A model generated the notes under the pieces. That model ran no database searches. It worked only from the letters and a program-made list of their open reading frames with translations, and was not told the DNA's origin. 64,000 nt of DNA, from the NCBI RefSeq assembly GCF_050410795.1, contig NZ_CP191258.1, positions 744,001 through 808,000 on the forward strand. The letters run 5' to 3'. The number at the start of each line of letters is the position of its first letter. Positions within the stretch are counted from its first letter, which is position 1. Shown here piece by piece: positions 25,628-35,260 of the stretch. The position numbers and the translations under genes are program-made. Source of the DNA: Fontivita pretiosa (GTDB lineage Bacteria > Planctomycetota > Phycisphaerae > Tepidisphaerales > Tepidisphaeraceae).

Positions 25628-27361
25628 TCATTCGGACTGGAGTTCGCGTCTGGCGCCGCGGCGTTGTCCGCTTCCACGGCGCGCCTGTCGCCGCAAGCCG
25701 CCAGCACCACGGCCACGACCCTGACCCCTGGGGACGGACTCTGTGCGGCGAACCTGGATCGCCGATTCACCATCCACCGGGCACTTGTTCTCGCAGATGC
25801 CACAACCCGTGCAGCGATTCCAGTGCACGAAGGGGCGCTTGAGCAGCACCCGCTGTCCGGCGCCGTTGACCGCCTCGACTTCGTCGTAACCGATGGCCTT
25901 ATCCGTCACCGGGCAATGCTCTTCGCAGCAGATGCACTCTTCGTTGTTGGCCCAGGGCAGACAGCGAGCCTGATCGATCACCGCCTTGCCCAGCACAACC
26001 TTCGATTTTGATTCGACGTCGAGTTTGGGGATCGCGCCGGTGGGACAGACCTGGCCGCATAGAGTGCAGTTGGTTTCGCAGTATCCGATTCGCGGCACCA
26101 GGCGTGGCGAGAAGATGCCTTCGATGCCGGCCAGCAGCGCCGCGGGCTGAAGTCCGTTGGTCGGACAGACCTTCATGCATAGCCCGCAGCGTACGCATCG
26201 ATCAAGGAACGCCGCCTCGTCACCGGCACCGGGCGGGCGGATCAGCAGCGGATCGACCGTCGCCGGCCGCCCGATGCGCGCCGCCTTGACGACCAGCGGC
26301 GTGGCCAGGCCCACGGCAACGGTCGCCAGAGCCGCGCGGCGCGAGAGGTCCACCGGCGGCACAGGAGTCCGGCGACGCGAGAACCTGAACGCCGTCCGCG
26401 CATCGGGACAATCGGCTATGCAGTCCATGCACAGGTTGCAGTCGTCGGGCTTGAAGGCTTTGTCGGTGGTGAAAGCATCCATGCGGCAGGCGTCGTTGCA
26501 GGATTGCGTTGCGGGACAGTTGGGACAAACTTTGACGGGCACGCGCCGCAGCGGCGTCCACCGCGCCGCCACCGAGAGCATCGCGCCCAACGGACAGAGG
26601 TATCGGCACCAGAATCGTCGCTGCACAAGCTCCAGGACGAAAACCGCCGCCAGCATCGCCAGCGCGGCGCCGCCCAGCAGGTGCGAGCGGTCGCCGAAAC
26701 CCAGCAGGTGCTGGCGGACAAACGCGGCTGCGTTCTGCACGGCGGTGTTCCACGGGCCGGGGGAGTTTGCGACGGCGTGCAACGCGCTGTCGGTCGCGCG
26801 GGTCAGCGCGGGATCCACCCAAAACGTCAGCCCGCGAACCAGCAGCGCAAAGGGATCCAGGTAACCGGCCATCGGAAGGCTCAGTACCGAGAACCCCACC
26901 GCCAGCAGCAACAGCACATATCGCATCGGTCGAAGCGCGGCCGTGCGTGTGCCGGACAGTCGATGCGTCCACCGTGTCAGCGGCCGCAGCACGCGATGAA
27001 CCAGATCCAGCAGAGTTCCCAGCGGGCAGAACCACCCGCAAAAGAACCTGCCCAGAACGATCGTGAGCATCAGCACCAGCAGCGCCGGCCAGAAGACCGC
27101 CAGCAGCGTGCGCGAGCCAAGCACGGAGATCAGTGCCGCAAAAGGATCGAGACGGAAAAAGAGGTTTGCCGGCTGCTGGAGCGTATCGGTGCCGGTCGAT
27201 TCGGTCTTGCGGAACAGCCACAGAAACAGCAGCAGAAACAACACCTGAGCGGTGCGCCGCAGCCAGCGCCATGGCAGACGCCGAAGCAAACCCACCCGAC
27301 TCGCCGCGGCGGGGATTTCGGCGGAGCTGGTTGCGCTGGCCGAACCGCTGATCACCTTCAC
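25628..27361 (-). CDS. NapH-NapG-type fusion: membrane polyferredoxin
   Basis: 577 residues. N-terminal membrane part (about 35-260) with the paired NapH motifs CGWFCPLG (near 108) and CRYLCPLG (near 252). Cytosolic clusters come next (CPNCPATQSCNDAC near 279; CNLCMDCIADCP near 308). Then comes a twin-Arg plus hydrophobic segment (LSRRAALATVAVGLATPLVV, near 339-358) of the kind that starts NapG. Ferredoxin motifs follow: CVRCGLCMKVCP (389), CETNCTLCGQVCP (428), CICCEEHCP (476) and CTGCGICENKCP (517). In NapGH, electrons pass from quinol through NapH to periplasmic NapG; here both are one chain. It starts with a GTG that overlaps the DUF362 stop by 4 bp. Confidence 0.88.
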   Translation of the reverse strand: MKVISGSASATSSAEIPAAASRVGLLRRLPWRWLRRTAQVLFLLLFLWLFRKTESTGTDTLQQPANLFFRLDPFAALISVLGSRTLLAVFWPALLVLMLTIVLGRFFCGWFCPLGTLLDLVHRVLRPLTRWTHRLSGTRTAALRPMRYVLLLLAVGFSVLSLPMAGYLDPFALLVRGLTFWVDPALTRATDSALHAVANSPGPWNTAVQNAAAFVRQHLLGFGDRSHLLGGAALAMLAAVFVLELVQRRFWCRYLCPLGAMLSVAARWTPLRRVPVKVCPNCPATQSCNDACRMDAFTTDKAFKPDDCNLCMDCIADCPDARTAFRFSRRRTPVPPVDLSRRAALATVAVGLATPLVVKAARIGRPATVDPLLIRPPGAGDEAAFLDRCVRCGLCMKVCPTNGLQPAALLAGIEGIFSPRLVPRIGYCETNCTLCGQVCPTGAIPKLDVESKSKVVLGKAVIDQARCLPWANNEECICCEEHCPVTDKAIGYDEVEAVNGAGQRVLLKRPFVHWNRCTGCGICENKCPVDGESAIQVRRTESVPRGQGRGRGAGGLRRQARRGSGQRRGARRELQSE

Positions 27362-28278
27362 ACCTCGATGATCCTGATCTTCGACAGATCCATCTCACCA
27401 AGCCCGGCGCGGTACGCCGCAACGGTCGTTTCGATCTGCTCGGGCTTGAGGCCGAACAGCGTGGTGGCGTAGGCGTCGGCGGCGACGGGGTCGGTGGAGG
27501 CGATGATCGTGTCGCGCACCTCCACATCATCCAGGTTGCCGCCCTGCGGGCCGTGACGCACAAGGATCCGCGTCGCATCGACCACCGTGAGCCTGGGGCG
27601 AACCACCGTGTGCAGATCCGCCAGCTTCTGAGCGATTTGACTGTGAAGCTTGCCGCGCGATCCGCCACAGATCCCCATGATGTTCTTCAGCCCCAGGGTC
27701 AGCCGCGTAAGGCTGTGATGCTTGGCGATGGGGACATTGATGTAGCAGTCGGCCTCCAGCGCATCCCTGTACAGTTGCCACTCAGAGACTGCCTTTCCGT
27801 TCTTGATGGTGACCGGGACGAAGTTGCGGTCTTCAACGTAGGGGCAGACGGCGCGGGGGTCGTCAAGCGACTCGACGGCGGCGCGGATGCCGCTGCTGGC
27901 GTAGCAGCGTCTGGGATCGTTGCAACTTCGGTCGAATACGCTCACCCGGGCCGCGCCAGCGTCCAGACACAGCTTCACGATCGCCTGGACAACCTGCGGA
28001 TGCGTGTTGGCGGCGTATTCCGGGGCACGGTCCCAGCCGATGTTGGGCTTGACGACGACCTTGCTGCCGCTGGAGACGAACTGGCCGATCCCGCCAAGCT
28101 GCGTAATCGCGGAAGTGACGATGGCGGCGTAATCCTTTCCCCTGGCGACGGCGAGGACGGGTTGCTGCGTGGCCGGCTGTGCGCCCAGCGCCTGGCGGGC
28201 GATGTGGAAGACGGGCATCGCCATCGCCGCCCCGCTCGACCACGCCGCCACCTGCTTGAGAAACTCGCGTCGATTCAT
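27358..28278 (-). CDS. Tat-exported DUF362 domain protein
   Basis: 306 residues. A twin-arginine signal (MNRREFLKQVAAWSSGAAMA) is followed by a DUF362 domain (SKVVVKPNIGWDRAPEYAAN; INVPIAKHHSLTRLTLGLKN; RLTVVDATRILVRHGPQGG; STDPVAADAYATTLFG). I see no Cys-rich ferredoxin motif of its own. Tat export means it folds, perhaps with a cofactor, before crossing the membrane. It is the first gene of the operon with the NapH-NapG fusion, pduS and pduT, and its stop overlaps the next start, so the products are made together. Confidence 0.9.
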   Translation of the reverse strand: MNRREFLKQVAAWSSGAAMAMPVFHIARQALGAQPATQQPVLAVARGKDYAAIVTSAITQLGGIGQFVSSGSKVVVKPNIGWDRAPEYAANTHPQVVQAIVKLCLDAGAARVSVFDRSCNDPRRCYASSGIRAAVESLDDPRAVCPYVEDRNFVPVTIKNGKAVSEWQLYRDALEADCYINVPIAKHHSLTRLTLGLKNIMGICGGSRGKLHSQIAQKLADLHTVVRPRLTVVDATRILVRHGPQGGNLDDVEVRDTIIASTDPVAADAYATTLFGLKPEQIETTVAAYRAGLGEMDLSKIRIIEV

Positions 28279-28422
28279 CGTCGCTCCTTTGCCTGTTGCT
28301 CGCCACGAACCTCACGGAGCACCACACAAAGGATACTCTAGTCCCTTTTCGTGCGGGATCAACTTCCTTTTGTAGACTGCTGCGGCGTGGCGGATGCTGT
28401 CAACGAGCCACGTGTGTTGCGC

Positions 28423-29616
28423 TCATGCGTTGGAGTACCCAACAGACGGCTGGGAATGCTGATCGAGATTGTCCGCCTCCATCGGCGGCAGGTTGGTATC
28501 CTTGCCCCAGATCTTGCGCGCTACTCGACAGTAGTGCAGATAGTTGGCCAGTGGAACGTCCGGCGGAACGCGGTGATCGGGCATGGGGATGTAGCCACCC
28601 TCCTCCACCAGCGGCGCCAGTCGCTGCACCTCGCGCTCGATGTCGCGCGGGCCGCGCGCCAGGATGTGCTTGTCCACCCCGCCCATCAGCAGCATCTGCT
28701 TGCCGAAACGCTTGCGGAATGCATACGGGTCGGCCCCCCACGTGCCCACCTCGATGGGGAACATGCAGTTGACGCCCGCATCCAGCCACAGCCCGGCCAG
28801 TTCGTCGATCTTGCCGTCGCAATCCACCCAGATGACATCCACGCCGTGTTTGTGGCACAACTCGGTGATCCGGCGATACTGCGGCACCAGGTAGCGCTTG
28901 AAGTGTTGCGGCGAGAGCAGCGGCCCAGACCTGTAACACATGTCTTCCCACAGTGCGCAGCCGTCGAACTGTCCGCCGGTGGCAAAGAGCTTCTGTAGCA
29001 GCCCCACCGCAAGATCCGCCATCGTCGTGACCATCTCCTCGAACCATGCCGGGTCGTCGTAGACGACCAGGCTGATATTCTCCAGCCCCATCCAGTTGCG
29101 CAGACGACCGTAGAGGCTCCAACCGCCGCCGAGCCAGGTCGGATGTGGCCGGGCCGGATCGCGCCAGACCTTGACTCGACGATCCCAGTCTTCGGGCAGC
29201 CGCCGCGGGTCATCCGGATTCAATCGGGGCAGGTAGTGCTTCTTCCAACTATCTCGATCAGCCAGCGTGTGCCCAACATGCATGGGGATCGAGGTGCTGC
29301 TGCGCTGTCGACGGACGATCACCCCGTCATCCTGCACCATCGTGTAAACATCGCCGTCATCTTCCAGGATTCTGCTTTCAAACGGCGGATACAGATCGCG
29401 AACCACTCCCGTATACCAGTCGAGCGGCAATCCGCCCCCGGCCAAGGAGGCGTCCAGGCCGCAATACCTGGCGATGTTGCTCAGGTCGTAGTGGGTGGGA
29501 AGCCCCTGTTTATGCCATGCCGTGATCGTCTGATCCCAGAAGCTGAAGTCGTACAGCGGCGCCCGATCACGGGGCTGATAGTGCATCGTGGCGTGGAAGC
29601 GTTGTCGGTCGTTCAT
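28423..29616 (-). CDS. Uroporphyrinogen decarboxylase-like protein (UroD/MtaA superfamily)
   Basis: 397 residues. UroD-type barrel with RQRFHATMHYQPRDRAPLYD at the start, then GCALWEDMCYRSGPLLSPQHF, VIWVDCDGKIDELAGLWLDA, FPIEVGTWGADPYAFRKRFG and the end GGYIPMPDHRVPPDVPLANY. The His/Cys-containing middle and end are typical of planctomycete relatives rather than HemE. It is only distantly like the protein at 18969-20108, so the two are separate subfamilies. Substrate unknown. It lies 145 bp upstream of the DUF362 operon on the same strand and may be transcribed with it. Confidence 0.87.
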   Translation of the reverse strand: MNDRQRFHATMHYQPRDRAPLYDFSFWDQTITAWHKQGLPTHYDLSNIARYCGLDASLAGGGLPLDWYTGVVRDLYPPFESRILEDDGDVYTMVQDDGVIVRRQRSSTSIPMHVGHTLADRDSWKKHYLPRLNPDDPRRLPEDWDRRVKVWRDPARPHPTWLGGGWSLYGRLRNWMGLENISLVVYDDPAWFEEMVTTMADLAVGLLQKLFATGGQFDGCALWEDMCYRSGPLLSPQHFKRYLVPQYRRITELCHKHGVDVIWVDCDGKIDELAGLWLDAGVNCMFPIEVGTWGADPYAFRKRFGKQMLLMGGVDKHILARGPRDIEREVQRLAPLVEEGGYIPMPDHRVPPDVPLANYLHYCRVARKIWGKDTNLPPMEADNLDQHSQPSVGYSNA

Positions 29617-29737
29617 GGGGAGGATTGTGTGTTAAAACCAGCCATGGTCGGCGGATGAACACCATACCCACAAACGGAAAGGAAGACAAAACACTCCGGC
29701 GTTGCGACATCGAGCAGGTTCAGATGGCCGAAATCGC

Positions 29738-30094
29738 TCACTGGGCAGGTTCGGGCTCGCACGCCAGCCACCGGTCATCGTGTGCCAGGCGCAGATCCAG
29801 GGCGGTGCCGTCGTCGAAGTTTGCGCGGAAGTGATCGGGCTGATTGATGGCCGGGCGATACGTGCCGGATGCGACCCGCCAGACCGCCCCCCGCCCGCCG
29901 GAGATCACGCCCTGATAGTCCAGATACGCGCGGCGATGATCGCGCAGGCGGACGAGCTGCTCACCCGGCGCAGGCGGCCAGTGTTGTGCTCGCCACGTCG
30001 CCAGCGCAGAACCCGGCGCGGTCTCGAACATCAGATCGAAATGCGGTTGATCGATCTGCTCGTGCCGGAGAATGGCGTAACGGAGCAAGCTCAT
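29738..30094 (-). CDS. Small LigD phosphoesterase-like domain protein
   Basis: 118 residues. The start YAILRHEQIDQPHFDLMFE resembles the His/Asp core of the 3'-phosphoesterase domain found at the N-terminus of LigD, and GVISGGRGAVWRVASGTYRP matches the later beta strands. The stand-alone domain is shorter than in LigD. If active, it would trim 3' ends of DNA before ligation; activity is not shown by sequence. It begins 1 nt after the stop of the aldo/keto reductase gene, so the two are co-transcribed. Confidence 0.7.
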   Translation of the reverse strand: MSLLRYAILRHEQIDQPHFDLMFETAPGSALATWRAQHWPPAPGEQLVRLRDHRRAYLDYQGVISGGRGAVWRVASGTYRPAINQPDHFRANFDDGTALDLRLAHDDRWLACEPEPAQ

Positions 30095-30095
30095 T

Positions 30096-31169
30096 TCAGG
30101 CGATCAGCACCGGCGGCGGAACGTAGCCGCTGCGAACCCTGCCGCTCGGATCCACACTGCTTTTCAGATCGCACGGGTGCGCCTCAGGACCCAGCCCCCA
30201 GTCTCGGGCATAATCGGCGGCGATCTGATCCAGCTCGGCCTTTGTCAGGTTCGGCTTCTCGGTGCTCTGGGCAGCTTCGCGAATCTCGTGTTCGTTCAGC
30301 AGTGTTCCGGTGATGCTGGTCAGGGCCGGGTCCATCAGCAGCCACTTGCACGCGAGCTGATGCACGGTCATGCCATGCGCCGCTGCAATGGGACGGATCA
30401 GCTCCAGCTTTTTCAGTCCATAGGTCTTCCACGCCTGGTCACGGAACTTGCGGTGATCGTCGTTGCCGATGGTGGTGTCAACCCGAACCACGTCCTTGAG
30501 GATCGAGCTGTTGTCGTGAACCCGCGCCAGCACGCCAGCACGCTGCGAGCGGGCTACCTCGCAGAACTCGCGACCGGGATTCTGCTCGAACAGGTTGTAG
30601 ACGGTCTGAACGGCCCTGGCGTTGTACTTGATCATCGCCTCGAACCCCTCCTCGCGCCATCCGATCGCCGGTCCGAGGGATACGCCCCACAGCCTGATCT
30701 TGCCCTGGTCCTTCAGCTTTTCCAGTTCGGCGAAGGTGTCATCGCGGAACTGCGGCAGCTTGATGTTGTGGGCCATGTACAGATCCAGGTAATCGGTGCC
30801 GAGCCGCTTGAGGGATTGCTCCAGGGCAAAGCGCATAAACTGCGGAGAAAAGTCCTGTTTGCGCTCGCGATGCGAGCCGGGCTCGCCCGGATCGGAGTAG
30901 AAGTCGTAGCCGAACTTCCCGCCGATCTGGATCCTCGAGCGATCCACCCTGGCCGTCTTCATCCAGTTGCCGAAGAGGGTCTCGGCGCGTCCATTGCCGT
31001 AGGCGTCGCCGTTGTCAAAGAAGCTGATGCCCTGATCCAGGGCAAAGCTGCACAGGCGGTTGCAGTCTTCCTGGGAATAATGCCCCCACCAATCCACACC
31101 AAAAATCCAGCAGCCCAGCGCCACGGCCGAGACTTCGAGGTTGGAATCGCCAAATCTGCGACGCTCCAT
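30096..31169 (-). CDS. Aldo/keto reductase family oxidoreductase
   Basis: About 357 residues. NADPH-dependent reductase with a TIM barrel. The catalytic residues are in FFDNGDAYGNGRAE (Asp, Tyr), QIGGKFGYDF (Lys) and LDLYMAHNIKLP (His); the cofactor end has ITGTLLNEHEIREAAQST. It is of the YajO/Gpr type and reduces aldehydes or ketones; the substrate is open. The ATG at 31169 is supported by AAAGGA spaced 8 nt upstream; the frame opens at 31211. The tail with a Pro-rich end (GYVPPPVLIA) is longer than in short members. Confidence 0.9.
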   Translation of the reverse strand: MERRRFGDSNLEVSAVALGCWIFGVDWWGHYSQEDCNRLCSFALDQGISFFDNGDAYGNGRAETLFGNWMKTARVDRSRIQIGGKFGYDFYSDPGEPGSHRERKQDFSPQFMRFALEQSLKRLGTDYLDLYMAHNIKLPQFRDDTFAELEKLKDQGKIRLWGVSLGPAIGWREEGFEAMIKYNARAVQTVYNLFEQNPGREFCEVARSQRAGVLARVHDNSSILKDVVRVDTTIGNDDHRKFRDQAWKTYGLKKLELIRPIAAAHGMTVHQLACKWLLMDPALTSITGTLLNEHEIREAAQSTEKPNLTKAELDQIAADYARDWGLGPEAHPCDLKSSVDPSGRVRSGYVPPPVLIA

Positions 31170-31664
31170 GACACGATCCTTTCCACATGATACGAGCCTC
31201 AATTGCATCATAGAGGGCGGACAAGTCGGGGAAAAGTCACGCCCGCCAGCCCGGCCGCGGGTGACGCCGGTCGCCCGCGAGAAAGCGGCATTTTCAGATC
31301 AAACGCTCTGATGGAAAGATTTTGCGTGACAGACTCGGCTGGGGGTCTTAGATTGTTCAGCGTCACACGTCGTTTCATTCGCGAATCCGGACCGCGGAGC
31401 GATTCGGCCAGGCGGGGATCTCCAGGTCAGACCGGGTGCGCGAGTTGATGCGGGTCGCGGGTCGCGCCACTCTCTCGACGGCGCTGGCTCGCGCAGACTC
31501 TCGGCAAGGTTGCGGAAGGCGCATCTATCGTCGCAATACATCCGCCAGGCAGGCGTGTTGTTCGATCTGGCTGCCCTGTCACCAGGCGGATCAAGCCCCG
31601 CGCTAACGAGGCGCCGCCTGCGGCAACCCGAGTTCACAGTCCAATCAGGTGAAAGGAGATCCCC
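31170..31664 (+). other. Upstream region of the PEP-CTERM/dockerin gene
   Basis: A 495-bp divergent spacer. It ends with a strong ribosome binding site (GAAAGGAG at about 31651-31658) before the ATG at 31665. I see no gene and no clear sigma70 or sigma54 promoter. Such a long leader suggests regulation, but no riboswitch family was recognised. Confidence 0.5.
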
Positions 31665-34600
31665 ATGACACGATTCGTATCCGCAGAGGTCAGGCGGAGG
31701 CTGTGCTGTTCATGGTCGGCACGTGGCCCGGTATCGCCCCCTTCTCGGGTGCGATCGCGGCGAGGTCGCGCGTTGCGGGCGGCAGTAGGACTGGCGGCGA
31801 TGGCGGCTACGCCGATCTGGCTCAACGCAGTGCCCATCACCTGGATCGGTGGCAACACCACCTGGACCGACGCCACCGGCGCGGGCAACTGGACTCCCGC
31901 CGACGAGCCCGATCCCGATGACGAGGCCATCTTCAACCAGCCCAACAGCGTCACTCTCGGCTCCAGCAACTCGATCGCGGCGCTGACCATGTCCAACGGC
32001 GCCGACCTCTCGCTCAACGGATTCAGCCTTACCGTCAACGGTCTTGTGAGCCTGGTTGATGCCGGCACGAATCTCAACGTCGGGGGCACGGGCGCGTTGC
32101 TGACCGCTGACGAGATCTCGATCAACACCGGCGCCGGGATGAACCTCAGCGGCGGGCAGGTCACCGTCATTGAAGAGACCGGCAACGGCTCGCTGGACAT
32201 CAACAGCGGCGGGGATGTGACCGGTTTCGGCACGATCCAGTTCAGCGACTCGCTGAGCGCCGTAACGACGGTCATGTTCAATGATGGCACGCTGTCAGCG
32301 TCGCGAACCTCTCTGATCATCGGCGGGGCGCCTCCCGCTGGCACGCTCGCCATCAACGCCGCCGACGCCGATGCGCGAATCAACCTCGACGGCACGGGCG
32401 AGAACGGCGTGGTCAATGTCTTCCGCAATCAAACGCTGGATATCAATGTCACGCTCTCCGACGCATTCAGCGGCGACATCAACCTCTTCCACAATTCCGT
32501 TCTGGACATTGCCAGTGCCTGGAGCATCAACGCCGGCGCCACGATTGACGTGGATAACGGCTTTGTCGCCGGCAACCCTCCGCTGATCCCGAGCATTCCC
32601 GCGGACGTGGCATACATCCGTGGCGGCGCATTCACCCAGACCGACGGAACGATCACGGTGGTGGACAGCGATGGCGCGCTTCAGTTCGATGCAGCGTTCA
32701 CCATGAGCGGTGGGACGCTGACCAATAACGGCGAGGTCATCTTCAACGCCAACGCCACCATCGGCGCCGGCGCCAACTTCCTCATGCCCGGCAGTACGTC
32801 CAGCATCACCGTCGAGCCGGGTATGACGGTCACCGTGAATCAGGCCAACTTCAACCCCGATGGCGGGGGATTCCTGACCAACGTCATCACCATCAACGCC
32901 GGCGCGACACTGGCCCTGAACCTCGGAACCGGCGCCGACGATGTGCTGGGCGGTGTGACCAATCTCAACGGCGGCACTCTCACCGTCACCGATTCCACCG
33001 ACAGCGCGTGGGGCATCAACCGCGCCGTCAACACCGGCGCCAACACGGGCATATCGGTCATCAGCGGAAACACCGTCGCGCTGGCGGGCGCGGACCTGAA
33101 CGTGGGCACGAATTCGACGCTGGACATCAACGCACCCAGCACCTGGACCTCCACCACCGCTCTGATCATTAACAGCGGCGGCGTGGCCAGGATCGACGGC
33201 AACGCGACCGTCAGCGGGTCGTCCTTTACGGGCACGGGCGCCCTTCGCACCGGCGGAGATATCACCATCACCACCGCGACCACGATCAACATGCCCGGCG
33301 GCACGGTGGACCTGGACGGCACCGACAGTTTTGGCAACACGGTCACGCTCAACTCCACCTCGCTGACGATCAACGCCAGCACGATGAACAGCTTTGGCGG
33401 CACGATCCTCGGTTCCGACACGCTCGTCCTCAACGACAGCCTCAGCGGTCTTGCCAGCCTCATCGTCAACATCACCGACCCCAATGCGGAATGGACCCTG
33501 GTGGCGGGCAGTGGTGGGACCATCATCCTGTCCAACGGCGGGGTACTGAACATCAACGCGCTGGGCGGGAATCTGGGCGGGGGCGGAATCCAGGGCTCCG
33601 ATTTCAACATGAACGGGGTCACCAACATCACCGGCAACAGCATCTGGACCGCGCGCACCGACATCGCCGGGACCGTCAACGTCGCCGCCGCCAGCAGCTT
33701 CAATCTCCGCGGCGGAACACTGGTTGACCTCAATACCCTCAGTGGAGGAACCATCACCGGCGCAGGCGCCGTGCGGGCTCTGATCGATCAGGGCCTCAGC
33801 GGCTTTGGCGTGATCGATACCAGTATCGAGTTCGCCAACAACACCGAGCTGCGCGCTGACAATGGGATCCTGAACATCAATGGCACGATCCTGGATGTCG
33901 GCGTGATCGGAACGGCCGACACCGACGGGATTCTCAACGTTACCAATGCCTGGAACAGCAATGTCGCCGGCTTCGTCGAACTCAAGGGTGGAGAAATTCG
34001 GGGCGCGGCGATCACCAACGGGCTGGCCAGCGGGATCAACGGCTTCGGGCTGCTGTCGGCGCCGGTCATCAACAACACGCGGCTCGACGCCGAGAACGGC
34101 ACGCTCATCGTCGAGACCCCTTTGAACAACAACGACTGGGACGGCGCAGGCAACGTCGGCAGCCTGGTGGCCAACACCGGTGACCTCGAGATCCGCGACA
34201 CTGTGGGCGTCTCGTTCCTCGGCACCGTTTTCGTCAACGACAACCGCGAGGTCTTCGTCAATGGGTTCGAATTGCAGTTCGACGCGGGCTCGACGCTGCG
34301 GATCGACAGCGGCGGACGCTACCGCTCAACCAACTCGACCAACTTCAACTCGACGGTGAATGTCACCGCAGGCACGGGGACCATCCAGATCACCGGCAAC
34401 GCCACGTTCGGCGCAGCCAGCACCAACACCCTGACGGGTACCCTGCGGCTGGCGAACACGCTTACCGTGATCCCCGTCGGCGCCAGCTTCACGGGAGGCG
34501 GTGCGCTGCGTAACAACAATGGCAGCATCCTGCGCCTCAACGATGGAGTCGTCAGTTCCGACCTGGGCGTGCTCGTGCAGAACGACGGCACGATTCAACT

Positions 34601-35234
34601 CGCAACCGATACCGCCGCCGGACAGGCCCAGCTTGTCGATTTCCAGCAGACCGCCATTGGCGCCGCCAACATGCAGCTCGGCGGCAGCGGGCTCAACGAT
34701 TTCGATCGCATCACCGTGCTGGGGAACGCTTCGATCGATGGGCACCTTCAGCTTGGTCTCATCGCCGCGTACAACCCGAGCTATCTCGTCCAGCACGAGA
34801 TCATCTCGGCAATCTCGGTGACCGGTATGTTCGACACGGTCGGTGGGCTGATCGTCAATGCCAACAAGTATCTGGCCGTCACGTACGACCCCAACAGCGT
34901 GCTGGTGACGGCGGCGATCCCGGGCGATGCCAACCTCGACGGGCTGGTCAACGTTCTGGACCTGGATGTGCTGGCTCAGAACTGGCAACTGAGCGGACGA
35001 AGCTGGGTCACCGCCGATTTCGACGGCTCCGGCCGAGTCAACATCCGCGACCTGTATCTGCTGGCCACGCACTGGGGGTTCGGCCTGCTGGCACCATCAA
35101 GCTCACCAGCCGATCTCCAGGCGATGCTTTCCGAGCGCGGGCTGCCGGCCACGGTCCCCGAGCCCGCCGTCGGCGCCGTCCTGGCTCTACTCGGAGTGTT
35201 CGGCTCGTCTTGCGCGCGGCTGCGCCGGCGATAG
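31665..35234 (+). CDS. Giant secreted beta-helix protein with type I dockerin and PEP-CTERM tail
   Basis: 1189 residues. A signal-like hydrophobic segment (AVGLAAMAATPIWLNAV, about 40-56) follows a basic N-terminus. About 1000 residues of Gly/Asn/Thr-rich repeats follow (NLNGGTLTVTDST; LTISGN-like strands), typical of autotransporter-type beta-helix proteins. Near residue 1085 comes a type I dockerin with two Ca-binding halves (GDANLDGLVNVLDLDVLAQN and DFDGSGRVNIRDLYLLATHW). The C-terminus is VPEP, a helix and RLRRR, the PEP-CTERM sorting signal cut by exosortase. It is expected on the cell surface or matrix. Gene isolated on both sides. Confidence 0.9.
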   Translation: MTRFVSAEVRRRLCCSWSARGPVSPPSRVRSRRGRALRAAVGLAAMAATPIWLNAVPITWIGGNTTWTDATGAGNWTPADEPDPDDEAIFNQPNSVTLGSSNSIAALTMSNGADLSLNGFSLTVNGLVSLVDAGTNLNVGGTGALLTADEISINTGAGMNLSGGQVTVIEETGNGSLDINSGGDVTGFGTIQFSDSLSAVTTVMFNDGTLSASRTSLIIGGAPPAGTLAINAADADARINLDGTGENGVVNVFRNQTLDINVTLSDAFSGDINLFHNSVLDIASAWSINAGATIDVDNGFVAGNPPLIPSIPADVAYIRGGAFTQTDGTITVVDSDGALQFDAAFTMSGGTLTNNGEVIFNANATIGAGANFLMPGSTSSITVEPGMTVTVNQANFNPDGGGFLTNVITINAGATLALNLGTGADDVLGGVTNLNGGTLTVTDSTDSAWGINRAVNTGANTGISVISGNTVALAGADLNVGTNSTLDINAPSTWTSTTALIINSGGVARIDGNATVSGSSFTGTGALRTGGDITITTATTINMPGGTVDLDGTDSFGNTVTLNSTSLTINASTMNSFGGTILGSDTLVLNDSLSGLASLIVNITDPNAEWTLVAGSGGTIILSNGGVLNINALGGNLGGGGIQGSDFNMNGVTNITGNSIWTARTDIAGTVNVAAASSFNLRGGTLVDLNTLSGGTITGAGAVRALIDQGLSGFGVIDTSIEFANNTELRADNGILNINGTILDVGVIGTADTDGILNVTNAWNSNVAGFVELKGGEIRGAAITNGLASGINGFGLLSAPVINNTRLDAENGTLIVETPLNNNDWDGAGNVGSLVANTGDLEIRDTVGVSFLGTVFVNDNREVFVNGFELQFDAGSTLRIDSGGRYRSTNSTNFNSTVNVTAGTGTIQITGNATFGAASTNTLTGTLRLANTLTVIPVGASFTGGGALRNNNGSILRLNDGVVSSDLGVLVQNDGTIQLATDTAAGQAQLVDFQQTAIGAANMQLGGSGLNDFDRITVLGNASIDGHLQLGLIAAYNPSYLVQHEIISAISVTGMFDTVGGLIVNANKYLAVTYDPNSVLVTAAIPGDANLDGLVNVLDLDVLAQNWQLSGRSWVTADFDGSGRVNIRDLYLLATHWGFGLLAPSSSPADLQAMLSERGLPATVPEPAVGAVLALLGVFGSSCARLRRR

Positions 35235-35260
35235 CGGCCCGGTGGATTCGGGCACTGCGG

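Noticed and set aside
18969..29616. UroD-like proteins as heme-synthesis HemE
   Set aside because: Both lack HemE's N-terminal substrate motif and sit beside catabolic genes; no other heme gene is near.
31170..31664. Sigma54 promoter before the PEP-CTERM gene
   Set aside because: I looked for GG-N10-GC with flanking consensus and found no match.
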